Assembly: GCA_029582165.1 (NCBI GenBank)
Contig: CM055891.1
Location: 32,032,832-32,096,831 of the forward strand
DNA length: 64,000 nt
Direction: 5' to 3'
Source: Portulaca oleracea
Taxonomy: Eukaryota > Streptophyta > Magnoliopsida > Caryophyllales > Portulacaceae
Numbering within the stretch: position 1 is the first letter of the stretch; every line of letters begins with the position of its first letter. A program made the translations under genes and the position numbers. Below the pieces are notes generated by a model. It had not been told where the DNA came from. It saw only the letters and a list, made by a program, of their open reading frames with translations, and did no database searches. Of the stretch, positions 33,471 through 45,924 are shown piece after piece.

Positions 33471-33636
33471 ATGGATAAGTTAGGATAAGTTAGAATAGGT
33501 TGAGATAATTTAGGATAAGTTATGATGTTTTTTTTGGAAAATTGTGTTTTTAGAGTGAATTCTTTTCTGGAATTGTGTTAAGTTTGGATAAGTTTGGATA
33601 AAAAGAGATAGTTATATCTGACCTAACCAAAGAATA
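33471..33636. repeat. GTTTGGATGGATTGG-family repeat, copy 2
   Basis: Similar to 1654-1790 and 62428-62608 (AAGTTTGGATGGATAAGTTAGG; GATGTTTTTTTTGGAAAATTG; CTAACCAAAGAATA). More diverged than the other copies. Confidence 0.55.
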
Positions 33637-33672
33637 TAGGGTCAAACTAAAGTAATGTTGTTTATCTATAAT

Positions 33673-33872
33673 GACGTATTTGGTAGTTTCTCGGGAAAGA
33701 TTTTCTCATAAAAATTTTTTCGGGAAAGACTTTTCCTATCCCCCATGAGAAACTGTTTACAGAGGTTGTGAGGAAAATCACAAGCCCCACATTAAAACTT
33801 TCCTATATATACATGATAAATTCTCTCATTGACCAACTTTTCCGATAAAGTTTCTCCACCAAACGCTCCCTA
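33673..33872. repeat. TTTGGTTCCCAAACTTTCC-type MITE, copy 3
   Basis: GTATTTGGTAGTTTCTCGGG at one end and CCACCAAACGCTCCC at the other, with the family interior AAGCCCCACATTAAAACTTT. No clear target duplication. Confidence 0.6.
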
Positions 33873-34768
33873 ACATAAAAGCTTTTCCCAATATATGGCA
33901 AGATCATGTACTTAAATTGTTGCTCCGATTCATTTTTTTTAGGTAAAATTGCTACATTCAATCTTTCTATACCTTGTCTTCATAAGGTTTTGAAGTATTG
34001 CTTTTAGTGTTTGTTTTAGAAATGGATTTGAGTTTGCAATTTTTATTGTATATTATTTTTTTGGAGCCCAATGAATCAATCAAGCAATAATATGAACTTT
34101 TCGACCGAACTGATAGCCCGTTTGTGCTACTTTTGGCCCAATTATTGCCCCAAAACTAGACAAACTAGTCCAATGGGCCACACAATCAGATTAAAGTTTA
34201 TCAACATTTCCATTATTTTCTTGTTATTATTAGTTTTTAGAAATAGAGCTATTTTATAAAATTGATATTTGCTTCCATTATAAAAGGAAAATTGATATTT
34301 TCTCAATGAAGATAATAACTTTCGGAAAAAAAAAACTAGCAATTACTCAACACATTTCATGAAAGATGCAATGACACTAAAAAATATATGATTAATGACC
34401 CATAAAAATACATAAACAACCCAATTACAATAATCGAAAATATAATAATTTAGAAATTTCTTACAAATTTATTATTGAATAAGAGGCTAAAGTGTTGCAA
34501 CTTAAAACTAATTTACCATCCTTCCCTAGTTACGAATCCCAAAGAAGGAAAAAACCAATAAAACTTCCACTTTTCCCCGAAAATACTTAGAATAAACAAG
34601 CTAGTAATTACTAACACTTACAATTAATTCCACTCTCACAAACAAATTAAAGGAGGGAAAAACATACATCCAACAATAGAATCCCCCCAAAAAAACCCGA
34701 AATTATTATCGATCAATAATTACTTTAATTACTCCCTTGCTAGTTAATTATTCAACTCATAATCTTCA
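33873..34768. other. No gene seen; includes the ACC synthase 3' region
   Basis: AT-rich. The last few hundred bases before 34769 are downstream of the ACC synthase stop codon and presumably hold its 3' untranslated region. No separate ORF is supported. Confidence 0.6.
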
Positions 34769-37700
34769 TTAAGTTCTTGCTTTCACAAGAGGAGATTGAG
34801 GAATTGGAGAATGAGGGGAGATCAAGCTACCCCTAGGAGACATCATGAGCCCTTCATCGTACCTCGTCGAGCTAAGTCGTAGCTCAGACTGACCGCGCTT
34901 TTTCTTGATGGTCACACTGATGGTTGTCGTGGTGGTTGTGATGGTGGTAGCAGTGGTGGTGGCGCTAGTTGTTTTGTGGTAGTCCATTTTTCCCTGCATC
35001 ACAAAGGACCTCATTCGCTCTAGGGCCACCTCTAGGGTCGAGTCATCCATGTTTGCAAAGCAAACCCTGAACCACCCTGGCTCGCAACAATGGAAGGACG
35101 AGCCAGGGGATACGTTGATCTTCACTTCATTTATAATTACCCTCCACAGTTTAAGTTCTCCTTTTGAAGTCGGCTCTTCCAAGAGGTGGCGTAGGTCCAT
35201 CCATACGAAGAGACCCGCATTGCTCTTCAAACATGGGATGCCTACTTGGGCCAGTTGGCTTGTGAAATGATTGTGCCTGCCCACATTCAAATACGTTCAA
35301 TAAAATTAGTTGTTTTCTAAGCAACCATTAGCTACTTTAACTATATTAAAATTGACACATTTGTGCGCAGATTAACTTTATAACAATGGGACCTACATTA
35401 AGAGTTGTCGTTGTTATTACCTAGAGGATAATCTTTCTTTGCTCACGGCAAGGAACCCGTCAACAAATGCCTCATCTGAAAGCAGAGCAGCCAACATATA
35501 CTGCGTCTGGGTCGAAACGAGCCCAAAACTCGACATTCTCCTAGCAGCGTTGACCACCTGATCATTGAACGAGTACACAATCCCAACTCTGAACCCTGGC
35601 ATGCCCATGTCCTTAGACAAACTATATATGACATGGACCAGGTCCGTATCAACATGGGGCATCTCTTGGACCACCTCGGCCACGCTGGTGAACCGGGGCG
35701 GTCCAAACACTGTTGCAGCATAGATCTCATCGCAAACCAGGTGGATCCGCCTATTATTCGTAAAACTAACCAGGGTTTTCAAGTCGTCCTTATCCAGGAC
35801 GGTTCCCAAGGGGTTTGAAGGGTTGGTGAAAATGAGGCCCTTAACATTGATGTTGTTGTTTTTGGCATCTTCATAGGCCAATTCCAATGCCTTTTTTGTG
35901 ACTTTGAAGTTGTTTGAACTTTGACAATGAACGGGGATTAGTTTTACCCCAGTTCTCCACCCCAAATCACGGTAGAATCTGCATGAAAACGACGTCGGTT
36001 CATCATCATTAAGCAAATGATTAAGCAATAATCACAATGGATAATTACACTTTGATTGGGTTTAAGCACTGTATTAATTATTTGCATGTTTCCTACACGT
36101 AAAGGCTAAGTTTGTTGGTGATTATGGGACACAAGCAACCTACGTGGGTTGACAACTTGACATCATGACTTGACTAGTATACATAATAAAACACATATAA
36201 TCCTCAAAATATTCTTTCAATGTTTATCTAGTTTGATATGCCACTTGGAATATACAAGGTATAAAAAAAATACTCATATTATTGTAGATAGATAATTTTG
36301 TAGTCTTTTTATAATATTGATTGAATTGACTTTAGAGGGCCTTATAGTGTGTTACATCAAGACATTTACAATGACTTATATTAATTACCAAATTAGTATT
36401 ATTAATTATGATTGTTGATATTATTTTCTTTTAATAATCAGCTCTAATTATCAATTATAAAAAGTTCTGGTAGCCAACAAACATAAATGACACAACCTAA
36501 TCGAATTAACACTATTTTAGGTATTTCGTTGTAAATATTAAAAAATTGGTAAAAATATAATTTTATACAATTTTTATGTAATATTATATTTACAGAATTC
36601 AAGCATATTATTTTCTCCAATTAAATATATAATAATATGAATTCTATTCTAAAACAAAACACTTAAAAAACACCCGCCAACCATTTTTCACTCAATATTT
36701 CAAGGGTAAAATGAACTTTTCAAATTTTTAGACGTAAATATGCCTAAATATCACCTGTCACTTGGAATGCATTAAAAAAAATGATATCCCATAATTTTAA
36801 AAAATGTGTGAGGTTCCCTAGCAATTTTTTGCCCAAAACTCATACATAGTTTTCATTAAACAAAACACGTTGGAGCAAACAAAAGATTTTGACAAACATG
36901 AAGCATGATAAGACTAAAAGTGACGAGTTTTCTACCACTAATTAATTTATGTTCAAGTTTGCCACAATTAGCCACCTGGACTAAACATGGGTAAGATTTA
37001 TATATTTCAGAAAAGCTAAATTTCCAAGTGATAAAGACTTGTAAAAGGAGCTAATTAATTTTAATTATTAGTAATTTAGTATTAGTACTTGAATCGCAAG
37101 ATTCTTGTATAATCCCCCACGTAGTTATAAACTTGATTTTTTGGATTATTGCGACTTAAGTCAAAAGCTAAGCTTAACTAATCAAAGTCTAAGAAAGCAT
37201 GCAAACCCTTTGACCTAATTACCTTAATTAGCTAGCTAGCAACCTTCTTAAGCAAGCTTTTATTTTCGTGTAAACACGTATTAGTCTCGCACTTTTTATA
37301 CTTTTATTACACCCTTTTCTATTGCATGCTTGCAAGTTCTTAAATCTTGTGGGAAAAAAAACACTATTTGTCCATCTTTTCGAATAAAAAATAAACATAT
37401 ATAATACCCCTGTTTCAAAATGTTTGTCTTTTGATTAAATTTTGACCGATAATTACTCACAAATTACAGTGAGTTGATATATTAAATTACTGTCATTGTA
37501 ATTTTTAATAAATTATCTTTCTAATGACGGTAATTTTATATTTGAACTCATTATAATTTGTGAATAATTAACAGTTAAAATTTAGTCAAATGACAAGTAT
37601 GACATAAGAAAATTTCTAAACAGAAATTCAACTTTTGACCAAACATTCTCCTCAACTAATTAATTAAAAAGCCTTTTGGCTAGATAAAAAGTCATTAGAT

Positions 37701-39586
37701 TAATAAATATTGGCAATTCTTAAATGTCAATTGTTACTAGTATATGATATACCTTACAATATCTACTTGTGTTATCAAGGTGTTAAATCTCAAGAAAATT
37801 CATCAATATTTATTATTATATAAAATTCATCATAAGTTTAGCAGCATTATTATAAAATTCATCGATATATTATTTTTAAATTTATTATTTTTAACACGAA
37901 TTTATCATTTAAAAATTGATCTATTTTAATATATATGGTGGATTTAGGTAGGTCCAATATGATGTATAGTATAATTTACGATTAAATATTGTATAAGATA
38001 TAGTAATTTATATTCTTATTCTTCTAAGTCTAACTACGTGTTTTACATTAATTTTGCATGGACTAGCATGCATGGTACTATACATATATATAGAATTAAA
38101 GTCCAACTTTGCCCTCAGTTTTTTCAAAATTTTAGTGTCCTAAAGTCGGCCTAGAATATGCAAGAAGAATTGAAGATTCAACAGGTAGAATTAATGTTAT
38201 TCCACCTTTACACCTCAATACATAGATTATATCTTACCTACCAAATAAAATGCTGAAAATAAAGAAATAAATGCATGATATAAAACCCTACAGCTAGCCA
38301 ATTATAATGCCAAAATGCAGCAATCTAAGGAGAAAATTACGATAATTAATTGGGTGATAGATACGAGTCTTGCCTCAAAATATTTTTTATGTGTCCTAGC
38401 CTTCATTAAATTGGTATTTCTTGTGATATTGTTAAGCTTATTTGAAGCGTTTTTTGAAATGTCAAAAATAATTGATAAAAGTATAACTTTATGCAATTTA
38501 TATGTGATACTATAGTTATACAATTCAATCATATCATTTAATTTCATTTTAATATTACAATGATATAGTTTTGATGATAGGACAAGACACATACGCTGGA
38601 TAAAAAGGAGCGAGTATGAGGAAAGCATCGCCAGGGTCAGCCAAGCAAAACATGAGGGTCTCATTGGCTCCGGTGGCCCCACCACTCATCACAATTCGAT
38701 CAGGGTCGAATTTCACTCTGTTGCCTCTACCCTTCTCCATGAACTTTGCTATCGCCTGTGAAAAAACAAAAAGAAAGGTTTTATGATTGTTAGAAAGATA
38801 TTATATTAAAAATTACAATAATATTAATTTTATATTATAACTCATATAACTCATTATATTCTTATATACAATATGACGAACTTACACGTCGAAACTCAGG
38901 CAAGCCATGGTAGTCCTGAAAGATGGCAACATCCATGAACTTGTGAACACCTTCTTGGTTGCAAATGGAGGCTTGTGGGTTCTTCTTCATCCACTCCTTA
39001 ACCAAGTCAAAACTTAGCTGCATAAATTATGCCACAAGGTCACTCATTATCCATTCAATTACATTAATCAAGCTAATTAACTAGACTTTTTAGTGTGTGA
39101 AACAAAAGATAGTTATATGAGACTACAATCCCACTAACTAAAAAAGCATATTTTCTTGAAAGTTTATGAGAATTGTATATTTAGATAATGAAAGAAAAGA
39201 GCAAACCTTGATTTTCAAGGAAGCCCATTTAGATTTAGTGTGAAACCATAAGATATGAATATAAGACTGCAATCTCTCTTAGAAGAACTATCTATTAAAA
39301 CAACAATATAAAAGAATAAACCCCGTTTTCTTGAAAATTTATGAGAATTGTATATTTAAATAATGGTAGAAAAGAAAGAAAAACCTACCTGATTTTCAGC
39401 GAGACCCATTTGAATAACGCCCGAGGGATTGTTGATAGGGTGGTAAGGATTCGTGTCATACGCCTTCCACCCATCAAAATACTCCGAATTTTCGCCATGG
39501 CCGTCATTGGTTGCAATCTTGGACAGAATTCGGACGTTCTTGCCGCTGTCCATGATAACTCCTTGCTTAATCAAGTAATTATCCAA
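34769..39586 (-). CDS. ACS: 1-aminocyclopropane-1-carboxylate synthase (ACC synthase), type I
   Basis: PLP enzyme converting S-adenosylmethionine to ACC, the rate-limiting step of ethylene synthesis, in the cytosol. Five exons with GT/AG introns: 39586-39389, 39017-38886, 38755-38595, 35978-35421, 35276-34769, coding for 518 residues. Family blocks in order: [80 protein letters not shown], the PLP-lysine motif [14 protein letters not shown] (Lys ~286) and WFRVCFANM. The C-terminus ([30 protein letters not shown]) has the SP sites of type-I isozymes, which are stabilised by MAPK phosphorylation. A Thr-rich run ([13 protein letters not shown]) precedes it. A second in-frame Met lies 11 codons downstream and could be the true start. 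Intron 3 is 2.6 kb. Probably functional. Confidence 0.94.
37400..37615. repeat. Degenerate Stowaway-like repeat in ACC synthase intron 3
   Basis: Has the pattern TTTTGACCGATAATTACTCA then its inverted half (TTGTGAATAATTAACAGTTAAAATTTAGTC), as in 43068-43285, 52030-52215 and 58536-58750. The outer CTCCGT ends have decayed. Confidence 0.55.
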
Positions 39587-39761
39587 TAAACAATAAACAA
39601 TAACTAATTAGTTAATTAGTTATTAGAACTTGTATCTATGTGTGTATGTTGATAAGAAGGATCTCCTTGATTGGGGGTTGTTTGGTAAGAGAGAAATGTG
39701 GAAGGATTAAGATGAAATGTTAGGAAGAAGACTAGTGGAGAAGAAAGGGGAGTTGGGGGAG

Positions 39762-39769
39762 TATTTATA
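39762..39769 (-). promoter_or_regulatory. TATA box of the ACC synthase gene
   Basis: On the - strand TATAAATA lies about 175 bp upstream of the first ATG (39586). This puts a likely transcription start near 39735 and a leader of about 150 nt. It is inferred from position and sequence only. Confidence 0.6.
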
Positions 39770-39786
39770 GAGGTGGTAGGAAGTCA

Positions 39787-41720
39787 AGATTTTTGCCAAA
39801 CACACATGCTTACTTCCTACATTTTCCAGGTCACCCTAAAATGAAGGTGGGACCCTCAAAGGGGAAAAAACAAAAGAAAAAAGAGAAAAAGTTAATTACC
39901 AAATCTTGGCCGGTAATTGTATAATGTATTTTTCCGTAATTGCTTGCGTACTTAGCTATCGTTCTTGGTTTAGAATGCCACGTTAGATATAATGTTGTTG
40001 GAAAAAAAAATGTTTGAATCTTGATCACTGTTAGTAGAATGGTAAGTATTGAATCAAAATAAATACTCATAAATGTATCTATTTAAATATATCTAAATTA
40101 TTTTAAATTATTTTAAATTTTATTTAAATTATTTTAAATTTTATTTAAATTATTTTAAATTTTATTTAAATTATTTTAAATTTCATTTAAATTGATAAAA
40201 ATACTTACTCATAAAAGTATGATCAATCATTTTAAATTTTATTTAAATTATTTTGAAAATTATATTTAAATACATTTAAATTACCATAAATGTATCTATT
40301 ATTATTTTGAGGATTATTACCCCTCAAAAACTATGTGAAAATAATTTTACATTTATATTTGGATTTTCATAAGCATAGAATTATATATGCATATATGTGA
40401 ATTCCCTATTGTGGTAGATATTATTATGTTATCATTTATATTTATTCACGTAGTTAGCAAATAGATTTTATGTTTTTAATATTGATAATAATATATGTAA
40501 TTATTAAAGAAAATATTATTTAAAAATCATCAAAGTCAAATTATTGGGACTTGGGACTTAGTGATATGAAATACTCGAAAACGACAATTGTTTTGAGAGA
40601 GATGGAGTATTTGGTTAATTTATGTTAATCCGATAGATCGGTTGAAAATAATGATCAAAATATTGTACTCGAAACTGTGCATAGAAAAAAAATTGAGAGA
40701 AAATTGAAAGGGAAAAAAGATTAAGTTACATCCGTTCTCGGATGGATAATTTGACATTTTATTGTATGTAGAGTGAATCTGTCAATTCGGGCGGACGGGT
40801 CGATTCATAGTAAGGTTCGATACTGATCGGATTCGAGTTTATTTATGGTTTAGGTTTGGAAATTTCAAGCCTAAGTACCTTTAACTTTCGGACAGGTTCG
40901 GGTCGCCGGTCAGATTTTGCCAGTTGTCTATCGGTATCCCCAAGACCTATCAATTCAACATTTCCTTAAGAATAAAATGAATTAATATTGTAAAAATTCT
41001 ATCATATAGTACATATGGATGTGCTATCACTATCCCAAAGTATTAGAAATTCATTTACTCCTTTTTTCAACAAAATAATAATAAATAACAAAAATTCAAC
41101 ATCTCCTTAAAGAATTAAATGAATTAATTTTGTCACTATTATATGCTATCAATTAGTGAGGTTAATTTCCGTCCTATTTCTTGCTAAAAAAATTGCAATT
41201 TGCTTTATTTTCAGATTTCACTATTATAATAACTATATTACTTTTCATTTTATTCGTTGCCTTTACATTTTGAATTAGCAAATTAAACAATTTGTCGATG
41301 AGGCTAGTTGTGACAAACTTGAAAATGTATAAGTTTAAATGGCAGACAAGCAGACAACTCTCAATTAAGTCAAATTGGTTGTCTAAGTTCTATCACTACT
41401 TGATTACCCATTAATCTTTTATATCTTGTGTTCATTTTTGTATTTCTCTAATTAATTAGGTCTTTTTTTTAAAAATGATGTTACATATTTTTTTCGATTG
41501 TTGAAAGTCATGATAGGTGAAAGATCGCATCAAAAAATATTACAAAAATCAGAAAAACATCAAAACAACAAAAGAAGATAACAATATGGGAGCACAAGAA
41601 ACAAAAAGAAGAACTGCTTTATCTTTCTCAATCTAGTTTATATTCGATAATTAAATAACGTTTGTCATCAATTTTGTAAACGTGTTTCCTTTGGAAAGAA
41701 GTACTATTTCGGAGTTAATT
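39787..41720. other. No gene seen; 21-bp AT minisatellite
   Basis: AT-rich intergenic DNA upstream of ACC synthase. At about 40091-40190 a 21-bp unit TAAATTATTTTAAATTTTAT is repeated about five times, with a further partial block to 40275. No coding ORF. Confidence 0.65.
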
Positions 41721-42108
41721 TTAGGAATGATTTTTTTGATGATAATACACTGAATTTTATAAGTATTTAACAATAATGTACTGAATTTTTTTCATGAAAA
41801 CTAATAAATTGAACATTTAGAGTATTGGACAATAATGTACCGAGAATGATTCCAATAGTGGTTGATTTGGTGGTAGTCCTACATGGCCGGCTAAGAATTA
41901 AATGACATGGAAAAAAGTTCAAATTTTGTCATATAAGAAAAAATACATAAAAGTAGGATTATTAATATATATTTTCTAAAACAAAAAGAAAAGAATGACA
42001 CTTCAAAGTAGGACCGTCACCGAGTCAACCACCACCAAAATTATTACATTTGCATTATTGTCCAATACCCTTAAAATACAATATATTATCATTTGAAAAA
42101 TTCTTTTA
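41721..42108. repeat. Long-inverted-repeat non-autonomous DNA element, copy A
   Basis: The left end (AGGAATGATTTTTTTGATGA, then AATACACTGAATTTTATAAG and GGACAATAATGTACC) is the inverted match of the right end (GCATTATTGTCCAATACCCT to TTATCATTTGAAAAATTCTT). Related elements lie at 44275-44840 and 58111-58413. The superfamily is uncertain and no clean target duplication is visible. Confidence 0.6.
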
Positions 42109-42290
42109 GGAAAAATAATTAGCTCAATTTGTTAGTTGGAGCTATATGGTATGAGATGACTAGCTAAATAGATAGAGAGTGAAGATACGTACAGTTGAGA
42201 CCTAACTCCTAAGTTAGTCGTATAAAAGTCAGTCCAATCGAGTGAAGAGGTTGACTATTTATGGAATTAATTAATTAAATAAAGAATATA

Positions 42291-42840
42291 GGAAAATTAG
42301 AATCTAATAAACCAAATTTTACGTCCATTTTGATCTAATAAATTAAACTTAATTTCTTATTAATGACAAACTGTATTTAACATAATAGTTTTCTTAGTGA
42401 ACCTCCACCAATTTCCGGTTATCAGAAAAATGACATGGAAGTTTTTTTTACCGATGTGGAGTGTTTTATAGGCAAAAAATAAAAGGAAAACGAAGATGAC
42501 TTCATCTTCCTTTTCTCCTTGTCAAGCTTGATTCTAAGTCTAACATTTTCTTCATCCAGACGCTTAAAGTTTTGACTCTCATCCCTCATTATTTGTAATT
42601 CATTTCCCATTCTTGTCGTTTCAGACAACAGCTACTTGAGTCTTTCTTCCAACACGTGTTTATTTCAATTAGGTTCATTTCAATCAGCAAAAAAAACTCT
42701 ATGTCATTTTTTCGGTAGCCGGAAATTGGTAGAATAAGAAAAATATTATGTTAAGTACAGTTTGTTATTAACAAAAAGTTAAGTTTGGTTTGTTAGATCA
42801 AAATGGACATAAAATTTGGTTTATTAAATTTCAATTTTCC
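42291..42840. mobile_element. Small non-autonomous MULE
   Basis: Starts GGAAAATTAGAATCTAATAA and ends TTATTAAATTTCAATTTTCC. Inverted repeats are about 150-180 bp, and a perfect 9-bp target duplication AAGAATATA lies at 42282-42290 and 42841-42849. The start resembles Pack-MULE 1 (GGGAAATTGGAATCTAATAA), so the two may belong to one family. The ~220-bp middle reads on the - strand as a short coiled-coil-like peptide (NELQIMRDESQNFKRLDEEN, then VRLRIKLDKEK), possibly a captured exon fragment that I cannot assign. Confidence 0.88.
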
Positions 42841-43067
42841 AAGAATATATAATTAGGGAAAGAATTAAAGTGGGAGAATAATTAAAGTGTAGTTTCATGT
42901 GGAACATACCATTGGGAGACTTCCAGTTAGCCCGTGTATAGTCAGCGGACACGCTTAATTGTCGAACAATTAATTTCAACCATTTGGTTTGATCATTCAT
43001 GATGCAATTAATGCATTACATGATCATTATCAATATATCATCCTCCAAATATCTCATATAATACCGA

Positions 43068-43285
43068 ACTTCCTAAAATATAATGTTCGTCCTTTAATTA
43101 AATTTTGACCGTTATTTACTCACAAATTATAATGAGTTATAATTAATATAGAATTATTGTTATCGCAAACTTTAGTAAATTATCTTTCTAATGATGATAA
43201 TTTCATATTTAACTCGTTATAATTTGTTAGTAATTAATAGTAAATATTTAGTCAAAAGATAAACATTTTGGGGTGGAGGTACGTA
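43068..43285. repeat. Degenerate Stowaway-like repeat
   Basis: TTAAATTTTGACCGTTATTTACTCACAAATTATAATGAG and its inverted half (TTGTTAGTAATTAATAGTAAATATTTAGTC), ending TTTTGGGGTGGAGGTACGTA. Same subfamily as 37400, 52030 and 58536. Confidence 0.6.
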
Positions 43286-43618
43286 ATATTTGATTAATTG
43301 CAATATAATATTTTTCTGATAGCATTACGTTATGAATTTAATGGTATAGCAAGTGTGGATCCTACTTACTCGAAATATGAAGACTAAAAATGTAGAAAAA
43401 TTTAAATATAAACAATTTTATCCCAAATAAGGCTTTGATGATCAAATTAATCTTCAACTCGACAATAACTGCATGAAGAAATCCAAAAAAATAACTATAT
43501 TTAGAAGTTTAGTTAGTTTTGACATGAAAAGATAACATTCTTTCAATACTATTATGTTAAATTCGAGTTTGATTAGATGGGGATTTCATAATCTATAGAA
43601 AAATCAGATGTTGATTAA

Positions 43619-43800
43619 GGCACCATTCTTTTATACGGTGGAATTGCGGTGCGGTAAGTTGCGGTGGATTGCAGTGGATTACGGTAAGTTGCGGTGTGGT
43701 AATTGAAAATCTATAGGATTTTAATAATAAGGTAAATAGTAGATTGCGGTGATTGGGATGGATTGTGGTAGGTTGTGGTCTCGCATAAAAGAACGGTGCC
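43619..43800. mobile_element. Tourist-like MITE, copy T3
   Basis: Starts GGCACCATTCTTTTATACGG and ends CATAAAAGAACGGTGCC, with TAA target duplications at 43616-43618 and 43801-43803. Shorter interior than the other copies. Confidence 0.88.
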
Positions 43801-43803
43801 TAA

Positions 43804-44274
43804 TTGTGATAGGAACAAATTTGACAAGAAAAGTAATGTAAATATACAGCCGAGTTAAATCGCATAAAATGATATGAAAGATAGATATGATTTGCAATTC
43901 TATATAACCCGACCTTCTCAAAGAGTTATTATTTAGAGGTTTATTACCAAGTATTATATTTAAAATACGGTGCACAAAAATATTCAAAAATTTCGGAAAA
44001 ATATTAGCGGTATCTAAAATATATGTTATATAATGTTGAAGGAATGTAAAAGCCAAGTTCATCAGTTGCATATTTATAAAATCGGTGTTGTAAAAGAAAG
44101 CGACAAATTAAATTGATGTTGTAAAATTAATCTATTTTAATGTAGCAAAATGATAAATATCTTGATATAAAATAGTTAATAATCATTTTACATTTCATCA
44201 AGATCCAACATGATATATTAAAGTCGGTGTTATTTCTTTTTTATCTTTTCAAAAATTAAACTCAATTTATACGA
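43804..44274. other. No gene seen
   Basis: AT-rich, with short ORFs of no recognisable character. Confidence 0.5.
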
Positions 44275-44840
44275 GGAAGGTTTTTGGATGTTAATATACC
44301 AAATTTTTGAGATATTGGAAAATAATATATTGAACTTTAATCTTGGACAATAATACACTGTACTTAGGGGTGTTGAACAATAATGCACCCAGAACGATTC
44401 CGGCAGTGACTGACACAGACACAATTCTACTTAGCAGGTGGAGGAAATGAATTGACCCAAAAATATTTAAATTTATGACATGTCAGCTAATTTATACATA
44501 AACAAAGAGAATTAACTTTAAAAAGAGTAAAAAAACACATAAAATCACATATGGTTAAACGTATTTTCAATAAGAGATTGTTGTTTTAGTTGTATAAAAT
44601 CACTTTTGATTGTGTAGATTAACTGACATGTCATAAATTTATATATTATTTAGCCAATTGATCTTCTCGGCCTTCCATGTACGTAAAATCGCCACCAAGT
44701 TAGCCACCATCGAAATCGTTCCGGTTGCATTGTCCAACAATCCTTAAAACTCAATGCATTATTATTCAACGTCAAAATTTAGTACATTATTGTCCAATAA
44801 CCCAAAAACTTTGTATATTAACTTAAAAAAATCCTACCAG
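44275..44840. repeat. Long-inverted-repeat non-autonomous DNA element, copy B
   Basis: The left arm (GGAAGGTTTTTGGATGTTAA, ATACACTGTACTTAGG, CCCAGAACGATTCCGG) pairs with the right arm (ATCGAAATCGTTCCGG, AACTCAATGCATTATTATTC, TATATTAACTTAAAAAAATCC). The inverted repeats exceed 100 bp. Related to copy A by the ACAATAATGTAC/CAATAATGCACC phrases. Confidence 0.65.
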
Positions 44841-45221
44841 GAATATGTTTTTGTAATTTTACTATTGTACGTAGTTTCTATATGGGAAGTGTCGGGTGAC
44901 AAACCGACTTTTGCCAACTTTGGGCTCATGTGGAGATTTTTGTGTACTCGGATTGGACGGCGTAGAATTTATTACGCATGCCATCGCGTTTGGCTTTTGC
45001 ATGCATCACTGCATGTGCTTTCTTTACTCTCTCCAAGTAATTCTACACGAATATTAACCCTAGTTTCATTTCGCTTAATTACTGTCATTTTTTTATTGTT
45101 TAAATTATTGACCGAGTTGACAAGTTCGTAATAAATTGTAGTACCTTCATCCCTGATTAATTGTCCCTAAAACTACTTTCACGATACCAAGAAATATAGG
45201 GAATGGATCGAAAAAATTGTA
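44841..45221. other. No gene seen
   Basis: A 125-residue ORF crossing this area starts inside the repeat at 44754 and has no recognisable domain. Judged non-coding. Confidence 0.5.
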
Positions 45222-45471
45222 CTACCTCCCTCCCAAATTGTTTGTCCATCTACATAACTTCCTTGTCCCGAAATGTTTGTCCATTTTATAATTCCAATGA
45301 TTGTAATTCTTATTATACCCCTAATAAATACTCTTTTGTTTCTTTTTTATTTTTTTTCACATGAGAAAAGTAAGAGTAATTATGGTACATTACACATTTT
45401 TCACCCCATTTCCCATGACCATTGGACTTTTAAATATAGTTGGATGGACAAACAATATGAGACGGAGGTAG
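45222..45471. mobile_element. Stowaway-type MITE, copy 2
   Basis: Starts CTACCTCCCTCCCAAATTGT and ends AACAATATGAGACGGAGGTAG, flanked by TA on both sides (45220-45221 and 45472-45473). Confidence 0.85.
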
Positions 45472-45924
45472 TACATTGTCAAAAATGTGCTTGAAAATAC
45501 CATTGGAAATGTGCAAAAAGTGCATTTATAAGGGATAGAATGGAAATTATAATTATTGAAAATGTAAAAATTAAGTAATTGGACAAATAAAAAGGGACAG
45601 AAAAATAGCTAAATACGGAGTACAATAGATCGACAGTTATAGTAAAATAAATTTTAGATTATTAATTAAAGCATAAATAATTAAATAAAACAACGAATCA
45701 AGCTTCAAACTTTTTTTTACCTTCCTTTCCTTCAACCATATGGTTTTGGAAACCCTAGCTTCATTTCAGTGACTGTCATATTTTCTTCATTTTATCAATC
45801 ATAAAACTATTAAACTTTGGAAACTCTCTTTCTTCCGTACAAAATCTCAGATAAAATCTTTGAAACTATGAACACTTCAAAAGAAGCTTTAAGAATAGTT
45901 AAAAAAAAAGATTATATTATATTG
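45472..45924. other. No gene seen
   Basis: AT-rich; 45480-45625 resembles one half of a Stowaway-type repeat (GGAAATTATAATTATTGAAAATG, GGACAAATAAAAAGGGACAG) without the partner end. Confidence 0.5.

Noticed and set aside
44754..45131. 125-residue ORF
   Set aside because: Begins inside an inverted-repeat element, has no recognisable domain, and its hydrophobic composition is typical of AT-rich random sequence.
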